The translations under genes and the position numbers were made by a program. Below, one piece after another: positions 10,346 through 18,737 of a stretch of 64,000 nt of DNA. The notes beneath the pieces are model-generated. The model had not been told where the DNA came from and did not search any database. It was given only the letters and a program-made list of their open reading frames with translations. The DNA is from Flavobacteriales bacterium. GTDB taxonomy: Bacteria > Bacteroidota > Bacteroidia > Flavobacteriales_F > PHOS-HE28. The DNA lies in NCBI GenBank assembly GCA_016717305.1, contig JADKFY010000006.1, forward strand, positions 162,972-226,971, written 5' to 3'. The number at the start of each line of letters is the position of its first letter. Position 1 is the stretch's first letter.

Positions 10346-11175
10346 TCAACCTTTGAACAACGCCTCCACGAAAGCCCGCTTATCGAACACTTGCAGGTGC
10401 GTCATGCCTTCGCCAACACCCAAGTATTTGATGGGTACGCCGAACTGTTCGCTGATGCCAATTGCCACTCCTCCCTTCGCGGTACCGTCCAATTTGGTCA
10501 ATGCCAAAGCGGTAACATCCGTGGCCTTCGTGAATTGACGCGCCTGCTCTATTGCATTTTGGCCCGTGCTTGCATCAAGCACCAGTAGCACTTCATGCGG
10601 TGCGTCGGGAATGACCTTGCGCATGACGTTGCGCACTTTGGTCAGTTCGTTCATCAGGCCAACCTTGTTGTGCAGGCGCCCGGCAGTGTCAATGATCACG
10701 ACATCAGCGCCTTTCGACTTGGCACTTTGCACGGTATCGAACGCAACCGCAGCAGGATCTGCACCCATGCCTTGTTGTACCAAGGGCACCCCAACACGTT
10801 CACTCCAGATCCGCAGTTGGTCCACGGCCGCGGCGCGGAAGGTATCCGCTGCTCCTAATACCACGGAGCGCCCTTCCTCCTTGAACGCGTGCGCCAACTT
10901 GCCGATCGTGGTGGTCTTTCCCACGCCATTTACGCCCACCACCATGATCACATAAGGCTTGATAAGGTCGTATCCACTCCCACATCGCTGCTAACAAGTA
11001 TTTCCTCCAAGTCATCGAGCACCTCCGCATCAACACTGGCCTTTCCGGCAATGGCCCTTGAAAGTTTACCGAAAAGTCCCTCACGCGACCGCTCCAGACC
11101 CTTATCCAGGTCCGCTTTGGCGACCACCTCTTGCGTCGCTTCCTTTTTCTTACCAAATAATCCGAACAATGCCAT
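10346..11175 (-). pseudogene. ftsY: Signal recognition particle receptor FtsY, with internal deletion and frameshift
   Basis: FtsY is the SRP receptor GTPase that delivers ribosomes to the Sec translocon. The N-terminal part starts MALFGLFGKKKEATQEV (11175) and runs through LEEILVSSDVGVDTT. The rest continues in another frame as IKPYVIMVVGVNGVGKTTT (G1), then AADTFRAAAVDQL, DTAGR, TKLDGTAKGG and the C-terminal helix. In other FtsY proteins I recall about 45-50 residues (helices N3-N4) between DVGV.TT and KPYVIMVV. Here they are missing and the frame shifts at about 10955-10970. Because ftsY is essential and no second copy is visible, an assembly collapse is the likeliest cause. The GTPase core itself is complete. 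Confidence 0.9.
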
Positions 11176-11194
11176 TGTTATGGGGGCCCTAACT

Positions 11195-11233
11195 GGAAAA
11201 AGGCCTTCCCGAATAGTCGGAACGGCCTTTTCC
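11195..11233 (-). terminator. Intrinsic terminator or attenuator between the DUF4295 gene and ftsY
   Basis: On the minus strand GGAAAAGGCCGTTCC pairs with GGGAAGGCCTTTTTCC around a short loop, followed by a T-rich end. It lies after the DUF4295 gene stop (11253) and 20 bp before the ftsY start, so it could separate ribosomal-protein expression from ftsY. Confidence 0.7.
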
Positions 11234-11252
11234 AAGTAACGTTGGAATGGGA

Positions 11253-11408
11253 CTACTTACCAGCGAGCGTCTTGTCCGCCTCATCTGAGGGAACAACCTG
11301 CTCAACGAACGAGTACCCACCCGTTTCGGACTTCTTCACCATGCGGATCACTTTCGTGAACGTTTTCGCATCGGCCTTCTTAAGGGTAGCAACGGTTTTC
11401 TTTGCCAT
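11253..11408 (-). CDS. DUF4295 small basic protein
   Basis: This 51-residue protein reads MAKKTVATLKKADAKTFTKV to TLAGK and ends with TAG. It matches the Bacteroidota-specific DUF4295 family, which is almost always encoded directly after rpmG and before ftsY, as here. It is lysine-rich, as expected of a ribosome-associated protein, but its role is not established. It starts 3 bp after the rpmG stop, so the two are translationally linked. Confidence 0.95.
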   Translation of the reverse strand: MAKKTVATLKKADAKTFTKVIRMVKKSETGGYSFVEQVVPSDEADKTLAGK

Positions 11409-11411
11409 GGT

Positions 11412-11594
11412 TTACTTGATCTCTTTATGAACGGTCATCTTGCGCATGATGGGGTTGTATTTCTTCAACTCCATGCGCTCGGTGGTGTTCTTCCGGTTCT
11501 TGGTGGTAATGTATCGTGATGTTCCTGAAAGGCCCGAGGTCTTATGCTCGGTGCACTCCATGATCACTTGTACGCGGTTGCCTTTCTTCGCCAT
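11412..11594 (-). CDS. rpmG: 50S ribosomal protein L33
   Basis: The 60-residue protein MAKKGNRVQVIMECTEHKT matches bacterial L33 over its whole length, including the region ITTKNRKNTTERMELKKYNP and the HKEIK end. The zinc-binding cysteine pairs of C+ L33 are absent (only one Cys), so this is the zinc-free form. It heads the rpmG-DUF4295-ftsY-rimO set and has a well-matched promoter at 11636-11667. Confidence 0.97.
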   Translation of the reverse strand: MAKKGNRVQVIMECTEHKTSGLSGTSRYITTKNRKNTTERMELKKYNPIMRKMTVHKEIK

Positions 11595-11635
11595 AACTGG
11601 GCTTTATTGACCTCAACCAATTGGCAGAGGGGCCG

Positions 11636-11667
11636 CAAAAGTAGGATCTATTTCTGATATGGGCAAA
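11636..11667 (-). promoter_or_regulatory. Bacteroidota-type promoter of the rpmG operon
   Basis: Reading the minus strand, TTTG (11667-11664) is followed after 20 bp by TACTTTTG (11643-11636). This matches the Bacteroidota -33/-7 consensus TTTG-N17-23-TAnnTTTG. The -7 box lies 42 bp before the rpmG start. Confidence 0.7.
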
Positions 11668-11721
11668 TGGAACACTGAAGGTGAAAATGAAGAGAATTCA
11701 GAGAATGTACGAAATGCCGCA

Positions 11722-13125
11722 TCACTCGGCCATTACCGCCTCTATCTCCTCTGCTTTCCTTGGGGATCCAGCGCTCAGATTGATGGGATCGCCGTCCGTG
11801 ACCAAGATATCATCCTCGATCCTCACCCCGATCTCCCACCAACGCGGATCACAGGGACTGTCCTTCGCGATGTAGATGCCCGGTTCGACCGTGATCACGT
11901 TGCCTGCCGCCAATGGGCCATATGATCCAGCATCATGCACGTCCAAACCCAGATAATGACTGGTTCCATGCATGAAGTAGCGCCGCACATCTCCTTCGTC
12001 CTGGATTATTCCCAACTCCTTCAATCCTTTGGAAATGACCGTAGTGGCAGCATTGTGCGCAGCGCGGAACTGGTTGCCGGCCCGTACTTCCCGAATACCT
12101 GCTTCTTGTGCTGCCAAGACAAGATCATAGATCTTCCGTTGGTCGGAAGTGAACTTGCCATTCGCGGGAAGGGTACGTGTAACATCAGCTGTGTAACCGT
12201 GGTATTCGGCCCCAATATCACTCACCAGTAGGTCCCCGGAACCCAATGTGCGCCGGTTCGTTACGTAGTGCAACACGCAACTGTGCGGCCCACCACCTTG
12301 GATGCTGGGGAAACCTTCATGCTCAGCACCGTTCATCTTGAACACAAACTCCACAATGGCCTCTGTTTGATACTCCGTCATTTCAGGCTCCAACTTGCGC
12401 ATCAACTCATTCTGCGCTTCACAAGTGATGTCGATCGCCTTGCGCATCAAAACCATTTCCTCGGGCAATTTCACCTCACGAAGCCCAGCCATCCACCGGT
12501 CCAAGGACTCTTGTTCCTACTGCGTTCCCGGGAGAATTGTCCCGTTCACTCGGTCCATCAAGTCGGCAAGATCGGCGGGGTCATGTGGGTCCCGCGACAA
12601 ATTCTCCTTGGTACTGCGGATGTAAACTTTGTCCTTTTCCTTCCATGGAAGTGTATCGACCATGAACTCCTTTCCCGAAACGGCTTTTCCCAGGCCCAGG
12701 AACTGAACAGCACCCGTTGTTCCCGTTCGGTGTCCGTCCCAGACCTCACGGCTGGGATCCCGATCCCGAAGGACGAGCAGTTCACCATGTGACCCATCGG
12801 CGATTTCCCTTGGCTCCTTGAAAACGAACAGGACCGCATCCGGCTCCCGTAAACCTGTGAGGTAATAGAAGTCGGGATCCTGATGGTACTCGAAGTCCAC
12901 GTCGTTGCTCCGGTTTCGCACCGGATTGGCGAAGAATATAGCAACGCCATCTTTCGGCAACAGGGCCCGCAAAGCCTCTCTCCGACCACGGTGGAAATCT
13001 GCGCTCAGCAGGTCGTTGTCGTACACTCCACGGACGTCATCATCCAGCCGAAGGGTCGGTTGTTCTTGGGCCACCAAGACGATCGGCAGAAACAAGACGA
13101 AGAGGATCTCCTTACGTAGGGTCAT
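11722..13125 (-). pseudogene. Secreted Xaa-Pro aminopeptidase (M24B), interrupted by an in-frame TAG
   Basis: The product would remove an N-terminal residue before proline. It begins at ATG 13125 with a signal peptide (MTLRKEILFVLFLPIVLVAQ), then an aminopeptidase P N-terminal domain (PDFYYLTGL) and a creatinase-type M24 domain. All five M24 metal ligands are visible: two Asp in DIGAEYHGYTADVTR, His in MHGTSHYLGLDVHD, Glu in VEPGIYI and Glu in VRIEDDILV. The two halves are in the same frame and are separated only by a TAG at 12517-12519, at about residue 203 (between ILPGTQ and EQESLDRW). A Gln codon CAG changed to TAG would explain it. The full length of about 467 codons is normal. It sits between rpmB and rpmG, which are normally adjacent. 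Confidence 0.85.
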
Positions 13126-13128
13126 GTT

Positions 13129-13136
13129 CAAATGTA
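13129..13136 (-). promoter_or_regulatory. -7 element of the aminopeptidase P gene
   Basis: On the minus strand TACATTTG ends three bases before the ATG at 13125. It is an exact match to TAnnTTTG and abuts the rpmB terminator hairpin, so the transcript would be leaderless or nearly so. Confidence 0.55.
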
Positions 13137-13173
13137 GAAGGCGCCGGGTGAAACTCGTTCACCCGGCGCCTTC
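13137..13173 (-). terminator. rpmB terminator hairpin
   Basis: A perfect 16-bp inverted repeat (GAAGGCGCCGGGTGAA and its complement) surrounds a 5-base loop, 20 bp after the rpmB stop. There is no long T-run, but the stem is very stable. It separates rpmB from the following aminopeptidase gene. Confidence 0.75.
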
Positions 13174-13192
13174 CAATATCGTGCTGAACGGT

Positions 13193-13432
13193 TTATCCGT
13201 TGTAGAAACCTTTCTCTTTTGCAGTTTTCAATGCTGCAACTATACCGTTCTTGTTGATGGTGCGCATACCATTCACGCTCACGCGCAACTTCACCCACTT
13301 GTTCTCTTCGGGAATGAAGAATTTGCGATCCTGTAGATTAGGCGCAAACGTACGGCGTGTCTTGATATTCGAGTGGGACACGGTGTTGCCGGTGATGACG
13401 TGCTTACCGGTGATCTGACAAACCTTGGACAT
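13193..13432 (-). CDS. rpmB: 50S ribosomal protein L28
   Basis: The 79-residue protein MSKVCQITGKHVITGNTVSH matches L28 with its standard N-terminus (CQITGK), the central NLQDRKFFIPEENKWVKLRV and the C-terminal GIVAALKTAKEKG. It is part of the large ribosomal subunit. A -7 element TACCTTCG lies at 13464-13457 upstream, and a strong hairpin follows the stop. Confidence 0.97.
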   Translation of the reverse strand: MSKVCQITGKHVITGNTVSHSNIKTRRTFAPNLQDRKFFIPEENKWVKLRVSVNGMRTINKNGIVAALKTAKEKGFYNG

Positions 13433-13456
13433 GGCGTTGTGGTGTATTACGGGGCG

Positions 13457-13464
13457 CGAAGGTA
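13457..13464 (-). promoter_or_regulatory. -7 element of rpmB
   Basis: The minus strand reads TACCTTCGCGCCCC here, 25 bp before the rpmB start. It differs from TAnnTTTG by one base and belongs to a TAnnTTyGC family seen before many genes in this window. Confidence 0.5.
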
Positions 13465-13533
13465 GGATCTTTTACTGAAATGGTGAAATAGACATTTGCC
13501 TCATTGCATGAGGCCACTCCGTATCAAACCTTT

Positions 13534-14814
13534 TCACGCTTGATGCAGCAGTCTCTTCCTTAGCATATCCAACGAAGCAAGCGCACTGCGTTGAATAACG
13601 GCACCGCGACTTCCTATGAAATGTTCGCATTTGCTCCACACGCCATCGGGACCGGCCACAGCCATCCAAACCGTGCCTACTGGCTTTTCCAGGGTACCAC
13701 CATCGGGACCGGCTATTCCCGTAATTGAAATGCTCCAATCGGTGCGCAATGCGGTACGGACTCCCGTGGCCATTTTCTCGGCAACAGGCTGGCTTACGGC
13801 ACCATTCAATTCCAACATGTCGCTCGGGATCCCGAGTTCTTCCATTTTCACGGCATTCGCGTAGCTCACCACCCCACCGGTGTAATAAGCGGAACTGCCC
13901 GGCACACTCGTGATCAGGTGACTTACGTAGCCTCCGGTGCAACTTTCGGCCAAGGCCAAGGTTTGACCATTTGCCTTCAGTAGATCCCCAACCACTTGCT
14001 GCATGCGTTGCTCCCCTTCGCCAAAGATCAATTCCGGAATTAGGCCGTGTAGTTCTTCAACCTTGCTATTGATCCGATGTATCGCCGCTTCGGGATCCGT
14101 TTCCGCATAGGCCGAAAGCCGCAACTTCACGGTACCCGGCGAAGGGAGGTAGGCCAATTTGATGCGTTCAGCAGACAAGCTGTCCTCCCACCCTTCTATT
14201 CGTTGGGCGAGATGACTTTCGCCCATTCCCGTGGTCAAAATGGTGCGGTGTACAATATGAGGCGGCAGGAAGGAACGCTGTATTTCAGGTAGCACGGTGT
14301 CCAGCATCATCCGCTTCATTTCGCCGGGGACACCTGGCATGCTCACGTACACTTTGGCTTTTGCAGTGGGTGCCTTTTGCTTGGCCGTATCGAACCACAT
14401 CCCACTGGCGGTGCCACGTGTGTTCGGGATCACGGTGCAACTCGCTGGCAGATCGGCCTGTGCCCTGTTCACTTCCAACGGTTCACGCCCAATGCTGGTG
14501 AAGAATGCCAAGATATTCTCCTCGATCTCCGGATGTTTCTCCAAGGTGGTACCGAAGAATTCGCACAGCGTGTGTTTGGTGATGTCATCCTTCGTGGGAC
14601 CCAGTCCTCCGGTGATCGATACGATATCCGTATCCGCTTCGCCCAATGAATCCATGATCTCCTGGCGTTCATCGCCGATGGTGACCACCCTTTTGGCACG
14701 CACCCCCACAAGGCCCAACTGCATGCCGATCCAACCCGCGTTGGTGTTGATCGTTTGGCCGATCAACAGTTCATCGCCGATGCTGATGATGGTGGCTGTT
14801 ATCTCGCGTGGCAT
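13534..14814 (-). CDS. cinA: CinA family nicotinamide-nucleotide amidase / ADP-ribose pyrophosphatase-like protein
   Basis: The 426-residue protein has both CinA domains. The N-terminal MoCF-like domain shows GDELLIGQTINTN and TGGLGPTKDDIT. The C-terminal deamidase domain shows AESCTGGYVSHLITSVPG, YFTGGVVSYAN-like YYTGGVVSYANAVK, and GIAGPDGGTLEKPVGTVW. The family deamidates NMN in pyridine-nucleotide salvage. It lies just upstream of rpmB, the usual position in Flavobacteriia, but with its own spacing of about 100 bp. Confidence 0.95.
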   Translation of the reverse strand: MPREITATIISIGDELLIGQTINTNAGWIGMQLGLVGVRAKRVVTIGDERQEIMDSLGEADTDIVSITGGLGPTKDDITKHTLCEFFGTTLEKHPEIEENILAFFTSIGREPLEVNRAQADLPASCTVIPNTRGTASGMWFDTAKQKAPTAKAKVYVSMPGVPGEMKRMMLDTVLPEIQRSFLPPHIVHRTILTTGMGESHLAQRIEGWEDSLSAERIKLAYLPSPGTVKLRLSAYAETDPEAAIHRINSKVEELHGLIPELIFGEGEQRMQQVVGDLLKANGQTLALAESCTGGYVSHLITSVPGSSAYYTGGVVSYANAVKMEELGIPSDMLELNGAVSQPVAEKMATGVRTALRTDWSISITGIAGPDGGTLEKPVGTVWMAVAGPDGVWSKCEHFIGSRGAVIQRSALASLDMLRKRLLHQA

Positions 14815-14948
14815 TGGGGTTCAAAAAGTTGTGGATTGAGAGTTGAGCGGTTGAGGGTTGCGAAGTTGCACAGAGTAACTCGTACAGTGTACCGAGTGCT
14901 GCTCAGAGCCTACTCGGTACTTTGTACCCAATACCAGTTGCCGCACGT
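14815..14948. repeat. Intergenic spacer with a GTACCGAGT inverted repeat
   Basis: GTACCGAGT (14889-14897) and ACTCGGTAC (14912-14920) form a 9-bp stem with a 14-base loop. Further GTAC words lie on both sides. It follows the M16 gene stop at 14949 on the minus strand and could act as its terminator, although no T-run is seen. Confidence 0.45.
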
Positions 14949-17861
14949 TCACTCCACTGGATAACCGAACATCTCTTCCTTGGTCAACACTTTTACAGGA
15001 CCGAGCTTCTCCAATATCCCAAGGTCCATACCGCTCTGCTTGCCGATGATCGCGTAGTGGTAGGTGCGGCCCTTCACTTCCTTATCGAAGAACGCCTTCA
15101 TGTCCTCAATGCTGATCTGCGGGATCTGATCATAACTCGTCTTGCGCACGTCGTAGTCTATCCCACGCCGCTGGTTGGCATCCCATGTCCAGAAGATGTT
15201 CTCCTTGGTGATCCGTGTGCTTGCGATCACCTTCAAGGCGGCCGTTTTTGCCCCTTCGAATTGTTCCCGGGCCATGGGCATGTCGTTCATCAATTTCAGC
15301 ATGGCATCAACAGCATCAGGCAGTTTATCGGCTTGGGTGCCTATGAAGCCGCGCACGTAATGGGCATCCTCCTTCTTATTGGGTGTGGTGTAGGCTGCGC
15401 CCGCACCGTAGGCCAAAGCTTTCGATTCCCGGATCTCCTGGAACACGATGCTGCTCAAACCACTTCCGAAGTATTCGTTGAAGAGCGATGCGTAGGGAAG
15501 CTGCTGAACATCGAATGCTCCTCCTTTTCCATAGAACAACATTTCGGCCTGTACCATATCGTGGTCAGCGAAGTACACTTTGTTCTCCGTAGTGGCCAAC
15601 TCTGGATAGGCCCGTTCCTTCGGCAATTCCTTCAACGTGACCGGGGTCTTGTGCATCTTCCTGAGTAGTTCGGCAACATTGTCCGCCTCCATCTTGCCGT
15701 AGTAGAATACCTTGTGTTTATATCCGGTCAATCCATGGATACGGTCGATCAGCACCGTGCTGGGCAAAGCCTCCAGTTGGGCTTTGCTCAACACATCGTT
15801 GAAGGGGGATACCGGGCCATACTTCGCGTAGTTCGCGAGTCCTTCGTACAATACCGTGTTCTTGTTCTTCGCTTCGTCCTGTCGGGTTTTCTGTATGTCC
15901 GCGATCAGTCCTTTCAACGCTTCGTCATTCGGCTGCGCATCGGCCAACAATTGCTCCAAAAGTTCGACTCCTCGTTCCAAATTCTTCTCTAGGCCGCTTA
16001 GCGTGATGTAGCTCCGGTCATCACCAACGAACACATCCATGGATAGACCCAGTTTGAAAAACTCTTGCTTGAACGCTGTCGGGCTGAACTTCGACGTGCC
16101 CAAGTACCCCAGATACTGGACCGCTATGCCCAGTTCGCGATCATGGTTGGTGCCCATGTCCAAGATGTAACGCAGGCTGAACAGGTCGTTGCTGGGGTTC
16201 TTCACCACGGCCAATGGCACGGCACTATTCAGTTCGCGTTGTGCGATCGCTGATTTGAAATCAACGAACACCGGGGTCAAGGCCGTGCTCGCTGTCTTCT
16301 CCCATTCCGTGCGCCAGGCGCTTTGTCCATCGCGCTTGATGTCCAACGCCGTGATCTTCGGTTTCTCCACGTGGTAGAGTTCCTTGCTCTCGCCGGTGCG
16401 CTTGAATACGGCGACGTAGTTGTTCGTCAGGTTCTTCGTTGCGAAATCCATCACCTCTTGTTTGGTGATCTTCGACATGCGATCGAAGATCGCCACCTCA
16501 TCCGCCCAATTCTTCCTGAGGATAAAGGCATCGGTCATTGCTGCCGCGCGCAGGTTGTTGCGTTCATTCCAAAAGCGGATCTGCTGTTGCTTTTGGTCGT
16601 TCACCACCGCTTCCATCAACCAATCCGGAAAGTCGCCTTTCTTCAATGATACCAACTCGCCCATCAGCAGGTCACGGACCTGCTCCAAGGACTGTCCTTC
16701 CTTGGCCTCACCGTGCATTACGAGCTGCGAGTAGTCCGTTGAAACATTGGCATATGCATTGGCATCCAATACCTTCTGGGCTTGGATCAGATCCAGATCG
16801 ATCAGTCCGGCTTGGCCGTTATTCAATATGCCTTCGACCATTTTCAACATCGGTTCCACTCCGGTGCTGAAACCATCGAAACGCCACGCCATGTCCACCC
16901 ATCCCGCATCGGGACCCAATACTTCACCGACGCGCGGCCCGGAGATCGGAACTTCGGGTGTGTATTTGAAAGCAGGCACGTCTTTCCGCTTCCAATCACC
17001 GAAGTATTTATCGACCATGGCAATTGTCTTATCAAAGTCGATGTCCCCTGCTAGGATCACGGCCATGTTGTTGGGCACATACCACGTCTTGAAGAACGCT
17101 TGGATCTTCACCATGCTAGGGTTCTTCAAATGTTCGCCGGTGCCAATGGTGGTCTGGGTTCCATAAGGGTGCGTGAGGTAGAGCAACTCGTTCAACTTCT
17201 GATACGCTTGTCTGCGGTCGTTGTCCTGCCCACGGTTGAACTCTTCGTACACGGTTTCCAATTCCGTGTGGAACAAGCGCAGGACCGCTTCGCGGAATCG
17301 TTCACCTTCCACCATCATCCATTTCTCCAATTCGTCGCTCGGCATGTCGTTCACATACACCGTGCGTTCGGTGCTGGTGTACGCATTCGTTCCCTTGGCT
17401 CCGATGCCCTTGACCATTTTGTCGTATTCATTCGGGACGGCTTGCGCTGCGGCCAATTGGCTCAGGCTGTCGATGCGGTGGTAGATCATATCGCGCATGG
17501 AATTGTCCATCGTGCCGCGTCGCTCTTCGTAGGCATCACTTATCAAGCCCAATAATCGGCTCTCTTCTTCCCAGTTCGCCGTACCAAAATGGCTGGTACC
17601 CTTGAACAACATATGCTCCAGGTAGTGTGCAAGTCCAGTGGCATCAGAAGGATCATTCTTGCTGCCAGCGCGCACGGCTATGTTCGTTTGCACGCGCGGT
17701 GCATCGGTGTTGCGACTAAGCCATACTTGTAGACCATTTTCCAATGTGTAGATGCGCGCTTCCAACGGGTCGCCAGGAACGCTTGTGTAGGTGTACTTCT
17801 TCTGCGCAGAAGCGCTTGCTGAAACAACAAGGAAACCGGCAAATAGGAAAATGGAACGCAT
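14949..17861 (-). CDS. M16 family zinc metallopeptidase, two-repeat periplasmic form
   Basis: This 970-residue protein starts MRSIFLFAGFLVVSASASAQ (ATG 17861), a clear signal peptide; the open frame upstream is not convincing. The inverted zinc motif HYLEH is at residues 79-83 (HxxEH), with a downstream glutamate in ELETVYEEFNRG as third ligand. The length fits a single-chain enzyme with an active N-terminal half and an inactive C-terminal half, like pitrilysin. M16 enzymes cut small peptides inside a clam-shell chamber. It is followed by a GTAC-rich hairpin and preceded by miaE after 83 bp. Confidence 0.93.
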   Translation of the reverse strand: MRSIFLFAGFLVVSASASAQKKYTYTSVPGDPLEARIYTLENGLQVWLSRNTDAPRVQTNIAVRAGSKNDPSDATGLAHYLEHMLFKGTSHFGTANWEEESRLLGLISDAYEERRGTMDNSMRDMIYHRIDSLSQLAAAQAVPNEYDKMVKGIGAKGTNAYTSTERTVYVNDMPSDELEKWMMVEGERFREAVLRLFHTELETVYEEFNRGQDNDRRQAYQKLNELLYLTHPYGTQTTIGTGEHLKNPSMVKIQAFFKTWYVPNNMAVILAGDIDFDKTIAMVDKYFGDWKRKDVPAFKYTPEVPISGPRVGEVLGPDAGWVDMAWRFDGFSTGVEPMLKMVEGILNNGQAGLIDLDLIQAQKVLDANAYANVSTDYSQLVMHGEAKEGQSLEQVRDLLMGELVSLKKGDFPDWLMEAVVNDQKQQQIRFWNERNNLRAAAMTDAFILRKNWADEVAIFDRMSKITKQEVMDFATKNLTNNYVAVFKRTGESKELYHVEKPKITALDIKRDGQSAWRTEWEKTASTALTPVFVDFKSAIAQRELNSAVPLAVVKNPSNDLFSLRYILDMGTNHDRELGIAVQYLGYLGTSKFSPTAFKQEFFKLGLSMDVFVGDDRSYITLSGLEKNLERGVELLEQLLADAQPNDEALKGLIADIQKTRQDEAKNKNTVLYEGLANYAKYGPVSPFNDVLSKAQLEALPSTVLIDRIHGLTGYKHKVFYYGKMEADNVAELLRKMHKTPVTLKELPKERAYPELATTENKVYFADHDMVQAEMLFYGKGGAFDVQQLPYASLFNEYFGSGLSSIVFQEIRESKALAYGAGAAYTTPNKKEDAHYVRGFIGTQADKLPDAVDAMLKLMNDMPMAREQFEGAKTAALKVIASTRITKENIFWTWDANQRRGIDYDVRKTSYDQIPQISIEDMKAFFDKEVKGRTYHYAIIGKQSGMDLGILEKLGPVKVLTKEEMFGYPVE

Positions 17862-17944
17862 GGGGTTTGGGATCTGGGTCGGGGTTTGTGCCCGGAATGA
17901 CGTGGTGAAGTTGCTGAAAAAGGTTGAACGACCGTCACATAAGA

Positions 17945-18526
17945 TCACCCATGCATGGTAGGGGCGGTGCCGTAGCGCTGTACAACTTCCGCTTCGTAGG
18001 CCAGGAATTGCTTCCAACGCGCATCCACATCCACCTTGTCGCCGAACTGGCGCGCGTACCCGATGAACGTGGTATAGTGCCCCGCCTCGCTCACCATAAG
18101 CTCGTGGTAGAACGTGCGCAGCTCCGGATCCTCCACTTCTTCCGTGAGCAGTTTGAAACGCTCACAGCTGCGCGCCTCGATCATGGCACTGAACAAGAGC
18201 CTATCCACCAAACGCTCTTCGCGGTTGCCATCCTTGCGTAGGAACTGAAAGAGTTCGTTGACGTAATTGTCCTTTCGTTCCGGTCCCAACTTCCAGCCAC
18301 GTGCATGGATCTTTTCCACCACTTGACCAAAATGCTCCAACTCTTCCTGTGCGATCCGCGTAAGCGCCGTTACCAAGTTGCTGTGCTCTGGATAGCGCAC
18401 GATCATGCTCATTGCGTTGCTCGCTGCTTTCTGTTCACACCACGCATGGTCCGTGAGCAGTTCGGCCATATCTTGGCGAATGAGTTCCGCCCAGCGGCGG
18501 TCGGTAGGGAGCTGGAGGCCTAACAT
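17945..18526 (-). CDS. miaE: tRNA-(ms2io6A)-hydroxylase MiaE
   Basis: MiaE is a ferritin-like di-iron monooxygenase that hydroxylates the isopentenyl group of 2-methylthio-N6-isopentenyl-adenosine at tRNA position 37. The 193-residue product starts MLGLQLPTDRRWAELIRQD. The di-iron ligands are in DHAWCEQKAASNAM, QEELEHFGQVVE, MIEARSCERF and SEAGHYTTFIGYA. The start at 18526 matches family length; the open frame extends upstream without support. The RimO gene nearby shares the methylthio/radical chemistry theme only by chance. Confidence 0.93.
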   Translation of the reverse strand: MLGLQLPTDRRWAELIRQDMAELLTDHAWCEQKAASNAMSMIVRYPEHSNLVTALTRIAQEELEHFGQVVEKIHARGWKLGPERKDNYVNELFQFLRKDGNREERLVDRLLFSAMIEARSCERFKLLTEEVEDPELRTFYHELMVSEAGHYTTFIGYARQFGDKVDVDARWKQFLAYEAEVVQRYGTAPTMHG

Positions 18527-18683
18527 GACAACGATCTTTGGAATGAAGGCACAAAGATCGCCTGATATGCGGATGTCGAAATTCAACCTGAACAAATGCG
18601 TGTTTTTGTTCGGTTCCAGCATCGAACCCTTCGCTTCGGATAAAGCACCACTATCGTCCTCCTAAACTCGGCCGTTCAAAAAC

Positions 18684-18720
18684 GAAAAAGCCCCCGGATC
18701 ACTCCGAGGGCTTCTCTTTT
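18684..18720 (-). terminator. katG transcription terminator
   Basis: On the minus strand AAGCCCTCGGA pairs with TCCGGGGGCTT, followed by a T-rich tail (TTTTTCGTTTTT). It lies 18 bp after the katG stop. Confidence 0.85.
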
Positions 18721-18737
18721 AGTTATGTTCTACTTGA

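Noticed and set aside
12517..12519. Amber stop-codon readthrough or pyrrolysine in the aminopeptidase P gene
   Set aside because: TAG ends several ordinary genes here and no readthrough context was seen; a point error or mutation is simpler.
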